Below, piece by piece: positions 25,713-34,315 of a DNA stretch of 64,000 nucleotides; the first letter of the stretch is position 1, and each line of letters starts with the position of its first letter. Source of the DNA: Neobacillus cucumis. GTDB lineage: Bacteria; Bacillota; Bacilli; Bacillales_B; DSM-18226. The stretch is taken from the NCBI RefSeq assembly GCF_016107705.1, contig NZ_JAEHGC010000006.1:62001-126000 (forward strand), written 5' to 3'. A model generated the notes under the pieces. It ran no database searches, was not told where the DNA came from, and was given only the letters and a program-made list of their open reading frames with translations. A program made the position numbers and the translations under genes.

Positions 25713-26897
25713 ATGTTATGGGATTTTCAATTTAATCTGCCTACTTCTATAGAGTTTGGGAATGGAAAAGTAAAGAATATTGGGAAAAGGGCTAAAGAAT
25801 TAGGTGGAAATAAAGCCCTTATTATTACCGATAAAGGACTTGCACAAACAGGAATTTTGGAAAAAATCACACAGTCATTAGATCAAGAAGGTGTCAATTA
25901 TATTGTTTATGATGAAATATCACCTAATCCAAAAGATGTAGATTGTGAGAGTGCTTATCAACAGTTTAAAAACGAGAACATAGATCTTTTAATTGGCCTC
26001 GGCGGAGGAAGTTCAATGGATACAGCCAAAGCAATTGGGACACTTTTTACACATGGAGGAGAGCTAAGAGAACGTTACGGCGTAAATTTACTAGAACGAG
26101 AAATCCCTCCACTAATTTGTATTCCGACGACTTCAGGTACCGGTAGTGAAGTTACAAGAGGTTCTGTCATTACCGATACGGTGACGAAACAGAAGGAGGC
26201 GATACTAGATCTGAAAATCGCTCCTAAACTGGCACTTGTTGATCCTGAATTGACTTTAACATTGCCTAAATCGATTACAGCTGCTACAGGAATGGATGCA
26301 CTTACACATGCAATCGAAGCTTATACCTGCAAAGTTGCTCAACCACTTTCGGATGCTTTGGGACTATATGCCATTGAATTAATAGCAAAGTACCTTCCAT
26401 TAGCAGTAGAAGATGGTCACGATTTAGAGGCTAGGAAAAATATGCTTTTGGGCAGTTTAGTTGCCGGTATCGCCTTTGATAACACGGATCTCGGGGCTGT
26501 ACATGCAATGGCCGAACCACTTGGAGGACTCTATGATACTCCACATGGAGTGGCGAATTCTATTTTTCTTCCACATGTATTTGAATATAATATTCCTTCA
26601 AATCCTGAAAAGCACGCCATGGTAGCAATCAAGCTTGGAGCAAATCCTGAAGGAAAAACAATTGAAGAAACCGCGTACGAAGGTGTTGTGCTGTTAAAAG
26701 AGCTGGCAAAAAAAATCGGCATTCCTAGCTTCCGAGATTTAGGCAATGTAAATCCCGAAGACTTCCCTTTCCTAGCGGAAGGAGCCTTTAAACATTTGTG
26801 TACTCAGGCAAATTCAAGGGATTTGACAAAAGAAGACTATCAGAACTTATTTCAAAAGACTTATGAGGTGAAAACCACAACTTTAATTGAAAATTAA
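25713..26897 (+). CDS. Iron-containing alcohol dehydrogenase (type III)
   Basis: 394 residues. Nucleotide-binding LIGLGGGSSMDTAKAIG (about 90-106), PTTSGTGSEVT, and the metal-binding stretch GMDALTHAIEAY (about 194-205), plus later His in AVHAMAEPLGG and TPHGVANS. Reduces or oxidises a small alcohol/aldehyde with NAD(P)(H) and a divalent metal. Like GbsB beside GbsA in B. subtilis, it sits next to an amino-aldehyde-type ALDH. Strong AAGGAGG before the start. Confidence 0.94.
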   Translation: MLWDFQFNLPTSIEFGNGKVKNIGKRAKELGGNKALIITDKGLAQTGILEKITQSLDQEGVNYIVYDEISPNPKDVDCESAYQQFKNENIDLLIGLGGGSSMDTAKAIGTLFTHGGELRERYGVNLLEREIPPLICIPTTSGTGSEVTRGSVITDTVTKQKEAILDLKIAPKLALVDPELTLTLPKSITAATGMDALTHAIEAYTCKVAQPLSDALGLYAIELIAKYLPLAVEDGHDLEARKNMLLGSLVAGIAFDNTDLGAVHAMAEPLGGLYDTPHGVANSIFLPHVFEYNIPSNPEKHAMVAIKLGANPEGKTIEETAYEGVVLLKELAKKIGIPSFRDLGNVNPEDFPFLAEGAFKHLCTQANSRDLTKEDYQNLFQKTYEVKTTTLIEN

Positions 26898-27011
26898 TTG
26901 TGTAAAAAGTATAAAAGTAGAATTTAAAATCCTTGGTAAGATATGGCCCGCCTGCAGAAAACCTTGCATAAGGAAAAAGCGTGGATGAAAATTTAGAAGG
27001 AGGCAGCATGA

Positions 27012-28004
27012 ATGTCAAATCGTGATGAAAAGCAGTTTTTAAATTTACCTTTTACCGGAATTTGTACGTTCGGGAAATATCCCATATGTCCTGATCTAGA
27101 CCAGTTGGATGCAAATGTAGCTGTCATTGGGGTTCCAAATGATATGGGAACACAATGGAAGTCAGGTGCAAGGATGGGTCCAAGAGGAATCCGTGAAGGC
27201 TCAACATTATATAGTTTCGGATTAGACGGCGCCTATGATATTGAAAACGATATCGTGTATCTTGGTCCGAGATGGAAAGTCGTTGATTGCGGCGATGTAG
27301 ACATGGTCCATGGAGATATATTTCAATGCCATGATAATACGGAAGAAGCCATTCGAAAAATCGTTTCAAAAGGTGCAATGCCTGTTGTTTTAGGTGGAGA
27401 TCATTCCATTACAATTCCAGTAGGAAAGGGATTGGAAGAACTCGGGCCATTTCATGTGATTCAGATAGATGCACATTTAGACTGGGCAGATCACCGTTCA
27501 GGAATGCGGGTTGGACATGGAAGTTGCATTCGCCGCTTATCTGAAATGGATCATGTTCAAAAGATTTTCCAATTCGGCATTCGTGGAATCAGCAGCAGCA
27601 AGAAGGAAGATGTCGATGCCGCCAGAGAATACGGAAGTGTCATCTTGTCTCCCCGCCAAATGAGAAAGATGGGAATTGAACAGGTTCTGGAACTTATTCC
27701 GGAAGGAGAAAAGTATTATATTACTATGGACATTGATGGCCTCGATCCATCGGTTGCCCCAGCGACAGGCACACCTTCTCCTGGAGGCCTTCTCTATGAT
27801 GAAGTCAATGAATTGCTCCATGGAATTGCAAAAAGAGGAGAAGTAATCGGTTTTGATATGGTAGAAGTAGCAACACCTTACGATCATGCGGGAATGACTG
27901 GACAAGTGGCAGCACGCCTCTCATTAGATCTGCTTAGCTATGTATTAAAAGAAAAAGAGAAAAAACAGGATAAAGGCAAGAAAAAAGAAGAAGTTAGTTT
28001 GTAG
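27012..28004 (+). CDS. Ureohydrolase (agmatinase/guanidinobutyrase family)
   Basis: 330 residues with all binuclear manganese motifs: GGDHS (about 128-132), IDAHLDWADH (about 149-158) and TMDIDGLDPSVAPATGTPSP (about 240-259). Hydrolyses a guanidino group to amine plus urea. The sequence IRGISSSKKEDVDAAREYG and lysine-rich tail do not settle the substrate: agmatine, 4-guanidinobutyrate and 3-guanidinopropionate are all possible. Context (spermidine synthase under the same operator type, ALDH and ADH in the same operon) keeps agmatine and 4-guanidinobutyrate as the best guesses. Last gene, ended by a 16-bp terminator. Confidence 0.92.
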   Translation: MSNRDEKQFLNLPFTGICTFGKYPICPDLDQLDANVAVIGVPNDMGTQWKSGARMGPRGIREGSTLYSFGLDGAYDIENDIVYLGPRWKVVDCGDVDMVHGDIFQCHDNTEEAIRKIVSKGAMPVVLGGDHSITIPVGKGLEELGPFHVIQIDAHLDWADHRSGMRVGHGSCIRRLSEMDHVQKIFQFGIRGISSSKKEDVDAAREYGSVILSPRQMRKMGIEQVLELIPEGEKYYITMDIDGLDPSVAPATGTPSPGGLLYDEVNELLHGIAKRGEVIGFDMVEVATPYDHAGMTGQVAARLSLDLLSYVLKEKEKKQDKGKKKEEVSL

Positions 28005-28058
28005 GGTTCTGGTGCAAAAATTACATCCATTTGAAAGCGGTATATAGATTCCTAATGG

Positions 28059-28097
28059 AATCTCAGGCTGTCGAACTTCGACAGCCTGAGATTTTAT
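28059..28097 (+). terminator. Strong intrinsic terminator
   Basis: AATCTCAGGCTGTCGA (28059-28074) pairs perfectly with TCGACAGCCTGAGATT (28078-28093) and runs into TTATT. It ends the APC operon. Confidence 0.92.
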
Positions 28098-28431
28098 TCA
28101 TTTGCTTTAATAATACACCGCGTTAATTTATTATAATCTAATTTACAAATACTATCTTTGGAAGAAACTCGTCAAATAAGGGATTACCTGTGGGAGAGCA
28201 GGTGCTTTTTCGATAAAAGGGGGAATACTTTATAACGATCACCTGTTAAATATTTTAACTCCTTAGTTTGCAGTATTTAATTAATTATCTTTAGCGAGTT
28301 CTGCACCATACGTAAGGAACAGAACTCGCGTGATCTCATAAATTTTATTTTAGTCATCTAAGGAGTTTTGGTGTTCAAGGCCCCGATGAATTCCAAATTC
28401 ATCAGTAATCTAGGGAGATTTTGCTTCCATA
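28098..28431. other. Gene-free stretch with two hairpins
   Basis: ACCTG/CAGGT (28186-28203) followed by GCTTTTT is a weak terminator. GCGAGTTCTG (28294-28303) with CAGAACTCGC (28320-28329) is a perfect 10-bp inverted repeat with no T-run and no gene next to it. Nothing else recognised. Confidence 0.45.
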
Positions 28432-29001
28432 TCACCGCTGAAGAACAACAGGAATAAAATCCGCATAACTCTCAATATGAAAATCCGCCTCAATACCTTT
28501 GTTTTGAAAAGCAACCGTTTTAATCTTTAATTCTCTCGCTGGAATTAAATCCAGTTCCCGGTCCCCGACCACCAAATCTATTTTGTGATTTTTAAGAACG
28601 TGTTCATAAGAAGAATGATGGGGTTTTCGAATAAAACCATCTTCCTCAACAGAAACAATGTCTTTGAAATACTTTTTTAAATTAAACTTTTCCAAGAGAT
28701 AGGTGGTAGATTCCTTATCTCGGTGAGTGACGATGACATTGCTGTTAACAGTTGATAAAACATTCTCGATGTAATCAAACGGTTTACTATTTAGTTTTGA
28801 ATAGTAGTTGTATAATTCTTCGTATTTTCCACGTTGGTCTTCACTAATCCCATAATGTTTAAACGCTGTTTTCGAGTCCTTTTTTAGCCATTTTAAGACT
28901 TCATCCCGATCCAGTTTTTGGGGAGTTAATTGCATAAATCCTTCTAAAAGTGCCGGGTACGTATCAAAAAGCGTTCCGTCAAAGTCCCATAATATGTTCA
29001 T
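28432..29001 (-). CDS. HAD-superfamily hydrolase (phosphoglycolate-phosphatase-like)
   Basis: 189 residues. Motif I DFDGTLFDTY (about 6-15), motif II VTHRD (about 92-96), Lys in FIRKPHHSS and motif IV GDRELDLIPA (about 147-156) are present; the cap is the small four-helix type. Dephosphorylates an unidentified small molecule. Single gene with good ribosome site AGGAGCGG. Confidence 0.9.
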   Translation of the reverse strand: MNILWDFDGTLFDTYPALLEGFMQLTPQKLDRDEVLKWLKKDSKTAFKHYGISEDQRGKYEELYNYYSKLNSKPFDYIENVLSTVNSNVIVTHRDKESTTYLLEKFNLKKYFKDIVSVEEDGFIRKPHHSSYEHVLKNHKIDLVVGDRELDLIPARELKIKTVAFQNKGIEADFHIESYADFIPVVLQR

Positions 29002-29045
29002 AAATTCCGCTCCTCCTTGTTTTTTATTTTCATATCATATTAAAT

Positions 29046-29141
29046 TTAAAAATCACATTCATCTTCCAGTTGGCTAACCAACTCTTGAGGAATAGGTTTA
29101 AATTCGTTCGCCTTCCACTCATGAATAATATGCTCGTCCAT
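29046..29141 (-). other. Short frame, 31 codons, possible gene remnant
   Basis: MDEHIIHEWKANEFKPIPQE then ELVSQLEDECDF-like acidic tail. No ribosome site precedes the ATG, so it may be the end of a larger lost gene. The following plus-strand stretch 29153-29280 also has a long frame (AEDPVPILLRNTFLESREAK) broken by a stop; neither is recognised. Confidence 0.25.
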
Positions 29142-29340
29142 GGGGAGAGATTATCCACGCAGAAGACCCAGTTCCCATTTTACTGCGAAACACTTTTCTT
29201 GAAAGCAGGGAAGCCAAGGAATTTGAAATGATTGACTGATTATCTGGCTATAAAAAAGTTCTGAGAAAGTTAATTGTTAATTTTATACGAAAACAGAAGG
29301 ATGCCATTTTTTCAGGAATGATACCTTTTTTATAAAGGCG

Positions 29341-29373
29341 GTGTTAAAGGATAATGTTGATTTCGAACAGCAG
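29341..29373. repeat. Flank of the 4.7-kb dispersed element without its core
   Basis: GTGTTAAAGGATAATGTTGA and the following bases match the flank at 4681-4710 at most positions, but the GC-rich palindromic core is missing and the text runs into a TetR pseudogene. This suggests that the element inserts next to, or carries, this flank. Confidence 0.5.
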
Positions 29374-29384
29374 TGAAGGGCTAT

Positions 29385-29623
29385 ATGGGTGTAGGATTAA
29401 CTGAAATTATAAAAGAATGTAATATTTTAAAAGGTTCGTTTTATCACTATTTATATTACAAAGTTATTAGCAGAAGGATTTTTCGAAGGAAGCAGCAGCT
29501 TCCACTGCACTCATGATGACTGCCACTATTGAAGGCGGAATTATGCTTTGTTTAACACAAAAAGTAAGCGGCCCTCTCAAAATTATTGCGCAAGAATTAC
29601 CTAAACTTTTACAAAAGAAATAA
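29385..29623 (+). pseudogene. TetR-family regulator with internal deletion
   Basis: The first part reads GVGLTEIIKECNILKGSFYH, the typical end of a TetR helix-turn-helix. It then jumps, after a frame change near 29500, to AASTALMMTATIEGGIMLCL and TQKVSGPLKIIAQELPKLL, the carboxy end of the same family, stopping at 29621. About 100 central residues and the extreme amino end are gone. Its former operator may be the AAACGTTT palindrome found four times in this window, but that link is speculative. Confidence 0.7.
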
Positions 29624-29649
29624 TCAACAAACTTTTAATTTTGGAAAAA

Positions 29650-29695
29650 AAAGAGTTGGGAAAACTAGTATTGTTTTTCGCCAACTCTTTTCTTT
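29650..29695. terminator. Terminator between TetR remnant and cupredoxin gene
   Basis: AAAAGAGTTGG pairs with CCAACTCTTTT (about 29650-29692), T-rich on both strands, so it can serve both convergent genes. Confidence 0.8.
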
Positions 29696-29735
29696 TTAGG
29701 ATCTTTACTAGAAAGTCCTTTTTATCGCAAAAATA

Positions 29736-30188
29736 CTAATCTACTATTAATTTTCCCGTCATTTTAGAATGTCCTGCTCCGCATACTACAGAACAGTGGT
29801 ATTCAAATGTCCCAGTTTTATTAGCAGTAAACTCAGCACTTTTATTCCCCTGAATGTTTACATTGAATGCTGGAAGTGCAAAGCCATGACCGCCATCATC
29901 ACTTTGTAAAGTGATTCTTACTTTATCACCCTTTTTAACATGGATTACTTTTTTATCGTATTCAAAATCCTTTGCCATAACCTTGATAGTAACTACATTT
30001 CCTGTTGAAGCACTTTTTGCGGCAACCTTTTGTGTATTCCCAGTTTTAGCTGTCTGTGTTGTGGTATCTGACTTTTTACTAGAAGATGTTGTCGTGCTTG
30101 AAGAATTATTACTAGTGCTTCCACATGCGCTTAACATCATTACCATTAAAGCTACTGCTGCAAATAAAAATCCCATTCTCTTTTTCAT
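29736..30188 (-). CDS. Cupredoxin lipoprotein with a CuA-type copper site
   Basis: 150 residues: signal peptide and lipobox LSACG (Cys about 22), a Ser/Thr/Lys-rich linker (about 24-65), then one cupredoxin domain. The ligand set is that of cytochrome oxidase subunit II: upstream His in GGHGFALPAF, then HCSVVCGAGHSKM (about 131-143) with two Cys, His and Met. There is no transmembrane hairpin, so it is a stand-alone extracellular CuA protein. Possible roles are electron transfer, copper delivery to an oxidase, or a nitrous-oxide-reductase-like partner. No oxidase gene adjoins it. Confidence 0.88.
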   Translation of the reverse strand: MKKRMGFLFAAVALMVMMLSACGSTSNNSSSTTTSSSKKSDTTTQTAKTGNTQKVAAKSASTGNVVTIKVMAKDFEYDKKVIHVKKGDKVRITLQSDDGGHGFALPAFNVNIQGNKSAEFTANKTGTFEYHCSVVCGAGHSKMTGKLIVD

Positions 30189-30327
30189 AGGTAAGATTTC
30201 TCCTCTCGAATTTTAATACCTTTAAAACATAACAGTTATTTACAGAGAAAAAATGAAGGGTTTCTGAAAAAATTATTAAAAACGAATGAATGTTGTTTTA
30301 AGGTTTAGAAACGTTACTGAAAATATG

Positions 30328-30361
30328 AAAAATGGCTCAGTGCAGGAACTGAGCCATTTTT
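30328..30361. terminator. Strong terminator after the RNase J gene
   Basis: AAAAATGGCTCAGT (30328-30341) pairs with ACTGAGCCATTTTT (30348-30361). On the minus strand it follows the RNase J stop. Confidence 0.9.
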
Positions 30362-30367
30362 GTGAAT

Positions 30368-32041
30368 TTAGATTTCAATAATGATCGGCAGGATCATTGG
30401 CTTTCTCTTTGTTTGTGAGAAAAGGTATTGCCCGACTGATTTTTTAATATTTTGTTTAATAACATTCCATTGCCGGATGTTTTCTCCTTGTAGGTCAGTG
30501 ACGGTCTTTTTGGTAAGACGATTCACCTCTTTAAGAAGATCATCTGAATTTTTTACAAAGACGAAACCGCGAGTAATCGTGTCCGGACCGGAAATAATCT
30601 TTCTGTCGGATTTACTAATAGTAATCACAATCACCAACATTCCATCTTCCGAAAGCTGCTTGCGGTCGCGAAGCACAATTTCCCCGATATCCCCCACACC
30701 CATACCGTCAACATATGTATCCCCAGATGGAACACTTCGCGTCTGGCGGGCAACCGAGTTTTCAATATCGACAACGTCACCATTTTTAATAATGAAGGTG
30801 TTACCTTTTTCTACTCCAACAGATTCCGCCAGCAACTGGTGATGATGGAGCATTCTGTATTCACCATGTATCGGAATAAAATAGGTTGGTTTCATCAAGG
30901 TAAGCATAAGCTTTAGATCTTCCTGATACCCATGCCCGGAAACATGCATGCCGGTTGAACTTCCGGAGCCATAAATGACTCTTGCGCCAAGTTTAAAGAG
31001 GTTATCAATAATCCTCGATACATCCTTTTCATTTCCAGGTATAGGTGAAGCTGCTAAAATAACGGTGTCGTCTGGATAAATTGCGACATCCCGATAGCTT
31101 CCGCTAGCAAGGCGGGCGAGGGCCGCCATTGGTTCTCCCTGACTTCCGGTACAAAGTATCGCTACTCTTTCAGGCGGCAATGGATCTACATCACGTGCCT
31201 CAATCAACATCCCTTCAGGCACGGTTAAATACCCGCGTTCGATTGCAACACCTACGACATTTACCATACTTCGGCCAAGCAGTGCCAGCTTTCGATTGGT
31301 CAGCATAGCAGCATTGACAACCTGTTGAATCCGGTTCACATTCGATGCAAATGTAGACACGATAATTTTCCCATGCGCTTTCATAAAGGCCTCATCCATA
31401 TGGTCACCGACCATCTGCTCTGATGGCGACAGTCCTTTACGCTCGGCATTGGTGCTTTCAGAGATTAAAGCCAGAACTCCATCGCTGCCGATTTTGGCCA
31501 TTTTATGAATATCAGATGATTCATTATTGGCAGGAGTTAAATCAAATTTAAAGTCCCCTGTATGGACGACATTCCCTTCAGGTGTGTGAAAAACAATCCC
31601 CAGGCAATCAGGAATACTATGGCTTGTTTTGAAAAAAGAAACCTTCATCTTGCCAAGTTCCAATATCGATTCCGAATCAATTTGAACAAGTTTGGTGTCG
31701 CCTTTGAGCCGGTGTTCCTCTAACTTTAATTCGATCAGGCCAAGTGTAAAGCGGGTTGCATAAATGGGTACATTTAATTTTCGCAAAAAATATGGAATTC
31801 CGCCGATATGATCCTCATGACCATGGGTCACAATCATCCCGCGGATTTTTTCCTGATTTTCCTCTAGGTAGGTGATGTCAGGGATAATTAGGTCAATTCC
31901 TAATAAACTTTCATCGGGGAATTTTCCGCCACAATCGATTATCACAATTTCATCTGAATATTGAACCACATACATATTCTTCCCAATTTCATTAATACCG
32001 CCTAAAGCGAAAATGGACAATGTATTTTCATGGGTACTCAA
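30368..32041 (-). CDS. Ribonuclease J family protein (orphan paralogue)
   Basis: 557 residues from TTG 32041, chosen because GGGAGG lies seven bases upstream and the protein then begins like RNase J (ALGGINEIGKNMY). Metallo-beta-lactamase metal motif HGHEDHIGG (about 74-82), HTGDFKFD, the beta-CASP parts (STFASNVNRIQQ, CTGSQGEPMAAL, SGHG, PIHGEYRM) and the carboxy-terminal domain ending KRKPMILPII are all present. RNase J has 5'-3' exo- and endonuclease activity on RNA. It stands alone, without the usual rnjA or rnjB neighbours, so it is probably an extra copy. Confidence 0.92.
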   Translation of the reverse strand: MSTHENTLSIFALGGINEIGKNMYVVQYSDEIVIIDCGGKFPDESLLGIDLIIPDITYLEENQEKIRGMIVTHGHEDHIGGIPYFLRKLNVPIYATRFTLGLIELKLEEHRLKGDTKLVQIDSESILELGKMKVSFFKTSHSIPDCLGIVFHTPEGNVVHTGDFKFDLTPANNESSDIHKMAKIGSDGVLALISESTNAERKGLSPSEQMVGDHMDEAFMKAHGKIIVSTFASNVNRIQQVVNAAMLTNRKLALLGRSMVNVVGVAIERGYLTVPEGMLIEARDVDPLPPERVAILCTGSQGEPMAALARLASGSYRDVAIYPDDTVILAASPIPGNEKDVSRIIDNLFKLGARVIYGSGSSTGMHVSGHGYQEDLKLMLTLMKPTYFIPIHGEYRMLHHHQLLAESVGVEKGNTFIIKNGDVVDIENSVARQTRSVPSGDTYVDGMGVGDIGEIVLRDRKQLSEDGMLVIVITISKSDRKIISGPDTITRGFVFVKNSDDLLKEVNRLTKKTVTDLQGENIRQWNVIKQNIKKSVGQYLFSQTKRKPMILPIIIEI

Positions 32042-32142
32042 GTTTATACCTCCCAAAGCCAAATAGATAAATTTAGTATTCCCGTTTAGAAATTCTTTAT
32101 TTAAAATAGAGCTTTTTACTGGGATAGTTAAATAGCAAATAC

Positions 32143-32160
32143 TGATCAATCGTTTAATTA
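32143..32160. promoter_or_regulatory. Candidate operator palindrome, copy 4
   Basis: TGATCAATCGTTTAATTA preceded by ATAC, a diverged copy of the sites at 3516, 7042 and 7109. It lies between the divergent RNase J and MOSC genes, about 100-120 bp from each start. Confidence 0.45.
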
Positions 32161-32281
32161 AATCGGATAAGATATTATGGATTAGGCTGATTGGCCAATT
32201 AGTCTGGCATCCAAAAAAAGGTATATTATGCTTTTATCACGAATTAAAATAGAAAATAGTTGTAGTTAATGGAGGATAAAG

Positions 32282-32992
32282 ATGAGTTTTTTATTAAAAA
32301 AGATATTTGTCGGCATGCCGAAAACGGTTGGTGAAAATGATGCTTCGAGTCCAATGGAACGGGAGTGGACTAGTGCCATTTTTAAAGAGCCTGTTCAAGG
32401 ACCTGTCTGGGTGGGGAAAACAAAATTAAATGGGGATGGACAATTTGATCAGGAACACCACGGCGGACCAGAAAAAGCAGTGTTTGCTTATTCGATTGAA
32501 AACTATGCCTATTGGCAAAATGAATTAGGATATTCACAAATTGCTCCCGGAGGAATGGGTGAAAATTTTTTAGTCGAAATTGGGACAGAAGAAACGATTT
32601 CAATTGGGGATACCTTTCAAATTGGTGAGGCGGTCGTGCAAGTTTCGCAGCCTAGACAGCCATGCTGGAAGCCGGCCCGCCGTTTTAAAGTAAAAACCTT
32701 AGCATTATTAATACAAAATACCGGAAGAACGGGTTGGTATTTTCGTGTTTTAAAAGAAGGATTGGTAGAAGCGGGGCAATCCTTTACTTTAATTGAACGT
32801 CCCTATCCGCAATGGACCATCTCAAGATGCAATGAAGTTATTCATGCCAAGCAGCAAAATTTTGCTGACTTACGGGAATTGGCGCAGTGTGAATTACTTG
32901 CGCCCGGATTGAGGGCTACGTTAGAAAAAAGGATTGATGCCCAAATATCCACGGTGGATATCCACAGCCGAGTTTATGGACCGAATGAGTGA
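32282..32992 (+). CDS. MOSC-domain protein (YiiM-like)
   Basis: 236 residues. The MOSC beta-barrel has FDQEHHGGPEKAVFAY and the conserved Cys in QPRQPCWKPARRF (about 126-138), the presumed sulphur or molybdenum-cofactor binding residue. The carboxy-terminal three-helix part (NEVIHAKQQNFADLRELA) fits the YiiM type, which detoxifies N-hydroxylated bases with molybdenum cofactor in E. coli. Probably translationally linked to the broken alpha/beta hydrolase that starts 11 bp later. Confidence 0.9.
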   Translation: MSFLLKKIFVGMPKTVGENDASSPMEREWTSAIFKEPVQGPVWVGKTKLNGDGQFDQEHHGGPEKAVFAYSIENYAYWQNELGYSQIAPGGMGENFLVEIGTEETISIGDTFQIGEAVVQVSQPRQPCWKPARRFKVKTLALLIQNTGRTGWYFRVLKEGLVEAGQSFTLIERPYPQWTISRCNEVIHAKQQNFADLRELAQCELLAPGLRATLEKRIDAQISTVDIHSRVYGPNE

Positions 32993-33002
32993 GGTGCAAA
33001 AC

Positions 33003-33669
33003 GTGTATCGAATATTTGAAAACAAGGTGGTAAGAAATCAGTATTCTACTATCCCATATACTTGGATTCGAGGGAAGGAATCTAGTAACAAAATCTGCAT
33101 TATGCTTCCGGGTCTTGGCTATTCAACCCAGCGCCCGCTTTTTCATTATGCGACGGGGTTATTTTTGAATCAGCAAATCGATGTGCTTCATATTAATTAT
33201 CAATTTGCTAAGAATGAACAATTTAAAAAACTAACCGATTATGAAAAAGAAAAGTGGATGTATGATGATGTGAGAGCTGTTGTAGATAATGTCTTAAAAG
33301 ATTCGGAAATATGAACAGTTTTTTGTTTTTGGCAAATCGATTGGAACGATTCCGATGGCAAAGGAATGGGTGGAGAAAAGAGTGGTCCCAAATCTGTTTG
33401 GTATCTGGTTGACCCCGCTTGTAAAAATTGATGGGGTTTATGAAGCGATGTTGAATTCTGACTGCCCTTTACTTTGTGTAATTGGAGATCAGGACCACCA
33501 TTTTCACGAGGAACGAATTTCTTCATTAAAAAATAATCCGTTAATCAGTACCTGTGTTATTCCGGGAGCCAATCATAGTTTAGAACTCGGCAGTGATATG
33601 TTTGCCTCTATAGAAGCTTTAAAGGAAGTTTTGAAACAGGTGGAGGATTTTTTGATAAATCAAAGTTAA
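33003..33669 (+). pseudogene. Alpha/beta hydrolase interrupted by a one-base frameshift
   Basis: From GTG 33003 (behind GAGGTG) the frame reads VYRIFENKVVRNQYSTIPYT and an oxyanion-type ICIMLPGLGYS, up to KDSEI and a stop at 33312-33314. In the next frame the protein continues YEQFFVFGKSIGTIPMAKEW, with the nucleophile elbow GKSIG, to the terminal Asp/His region VIGDQDHHFHEE and IPGANHSLE, ending at 33669. One extra base in the GAAAT run near 33308 explains the break. Repaired, the protein would have about 222 residues. A sequencing error in an A-run is possible. Confidence 0.8.
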
Positions 33670-33762
33670 GAAAGTTGAATATTTAGAGTGAAACAAATTT
33701 GTATTGCACCCCGTATCTCACTTTTTCATAGGATAGTAAGAATATAACGGGGAGGGTATGGG

Positions 33763-34203
33763 ATGTATCCATATACAAATTATCATGATGCTCTTTTTAG
33801 ACAACCGAATAACTTGGTCAATGATGTTGAAAAGGCTGTAAATGGGGAGTATAGTGCAATCAATTGTTATTCAAAATTAGCAAATATGGCTAAAAATGAG
33901 GAAGAACGGCAGAGAATCCTTGAAATTCGTCAAGATGAAGTCAAGCATTTTCAACAATTCCAGCAGATATATGTGAGTCTCACGGGGAGACAACCGCAGC
34001 CGAAGATTGTGGAGGAGTGTCCGGCTGCATATTTAGACGGGTTAGAATTTGCGCTAAAAGATGAACAAAAAACGGTTGATTTTTATATGGAAATTGCCGA
34101 TGCAGCTACAACGGAGCATATAAAAGAAGTATTTAGGAGAGCTGCAGCAGACGAGCAAAACCATGCGGTGTGGTTTCTTTACTATTTTACTAAACATAAA
34201 TAA
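33763..34203 (+). CDS. Ferritin-like / rubrerythrin-type di-iron protein
   Basis: 146 residues forming a four-helix bundle. Iron-ligand patterns are EYSAINCY (about 27-34), EVKHFQQF (about 57-64), LKDEQKTVDFY and DEQNHAVWF (about 129-137). Spore formers carry several such small ferritin-like proteins, some spore-associated; the role here (iron or peroxide handling, or coat component) is not certain. GGAGGG precedes the start; terminator follows. Confidence 0.85.
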   Translation: MYPYTNYHDALFRQPNNLVNDVEKAVNGEYSAINCYSKLANMAKNEEERQRILEIRQDEVKHFQQFQQIYVSLTGRQPQPKIVEECPAAYLDGLEFALKDEQKTVDFYMEIADAATTEHIKEVFRRAAADEQNHAVWFLYYFTKHK

Positions 34204-34208
34204 CAGTC

Positions 34209-34245
34209 GAAAGAACCCAGAATAACCTACTTCAGGGTTCTTTTT
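34209..34245 (+). terminator. Intrinsic terminator
   Basis: AAAGAACCC pairs with GGGTTCTTT, then TTCATTT; ends the ferritin-like gene. Confidence 0.85.
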
Positions 34246-34315
34246 CATTTCTAGGGATAAGTTTGGAAAATTTTGCAGAACATAAAATGATCATTTTAAC
34301 CATAGGAGTTCATTT

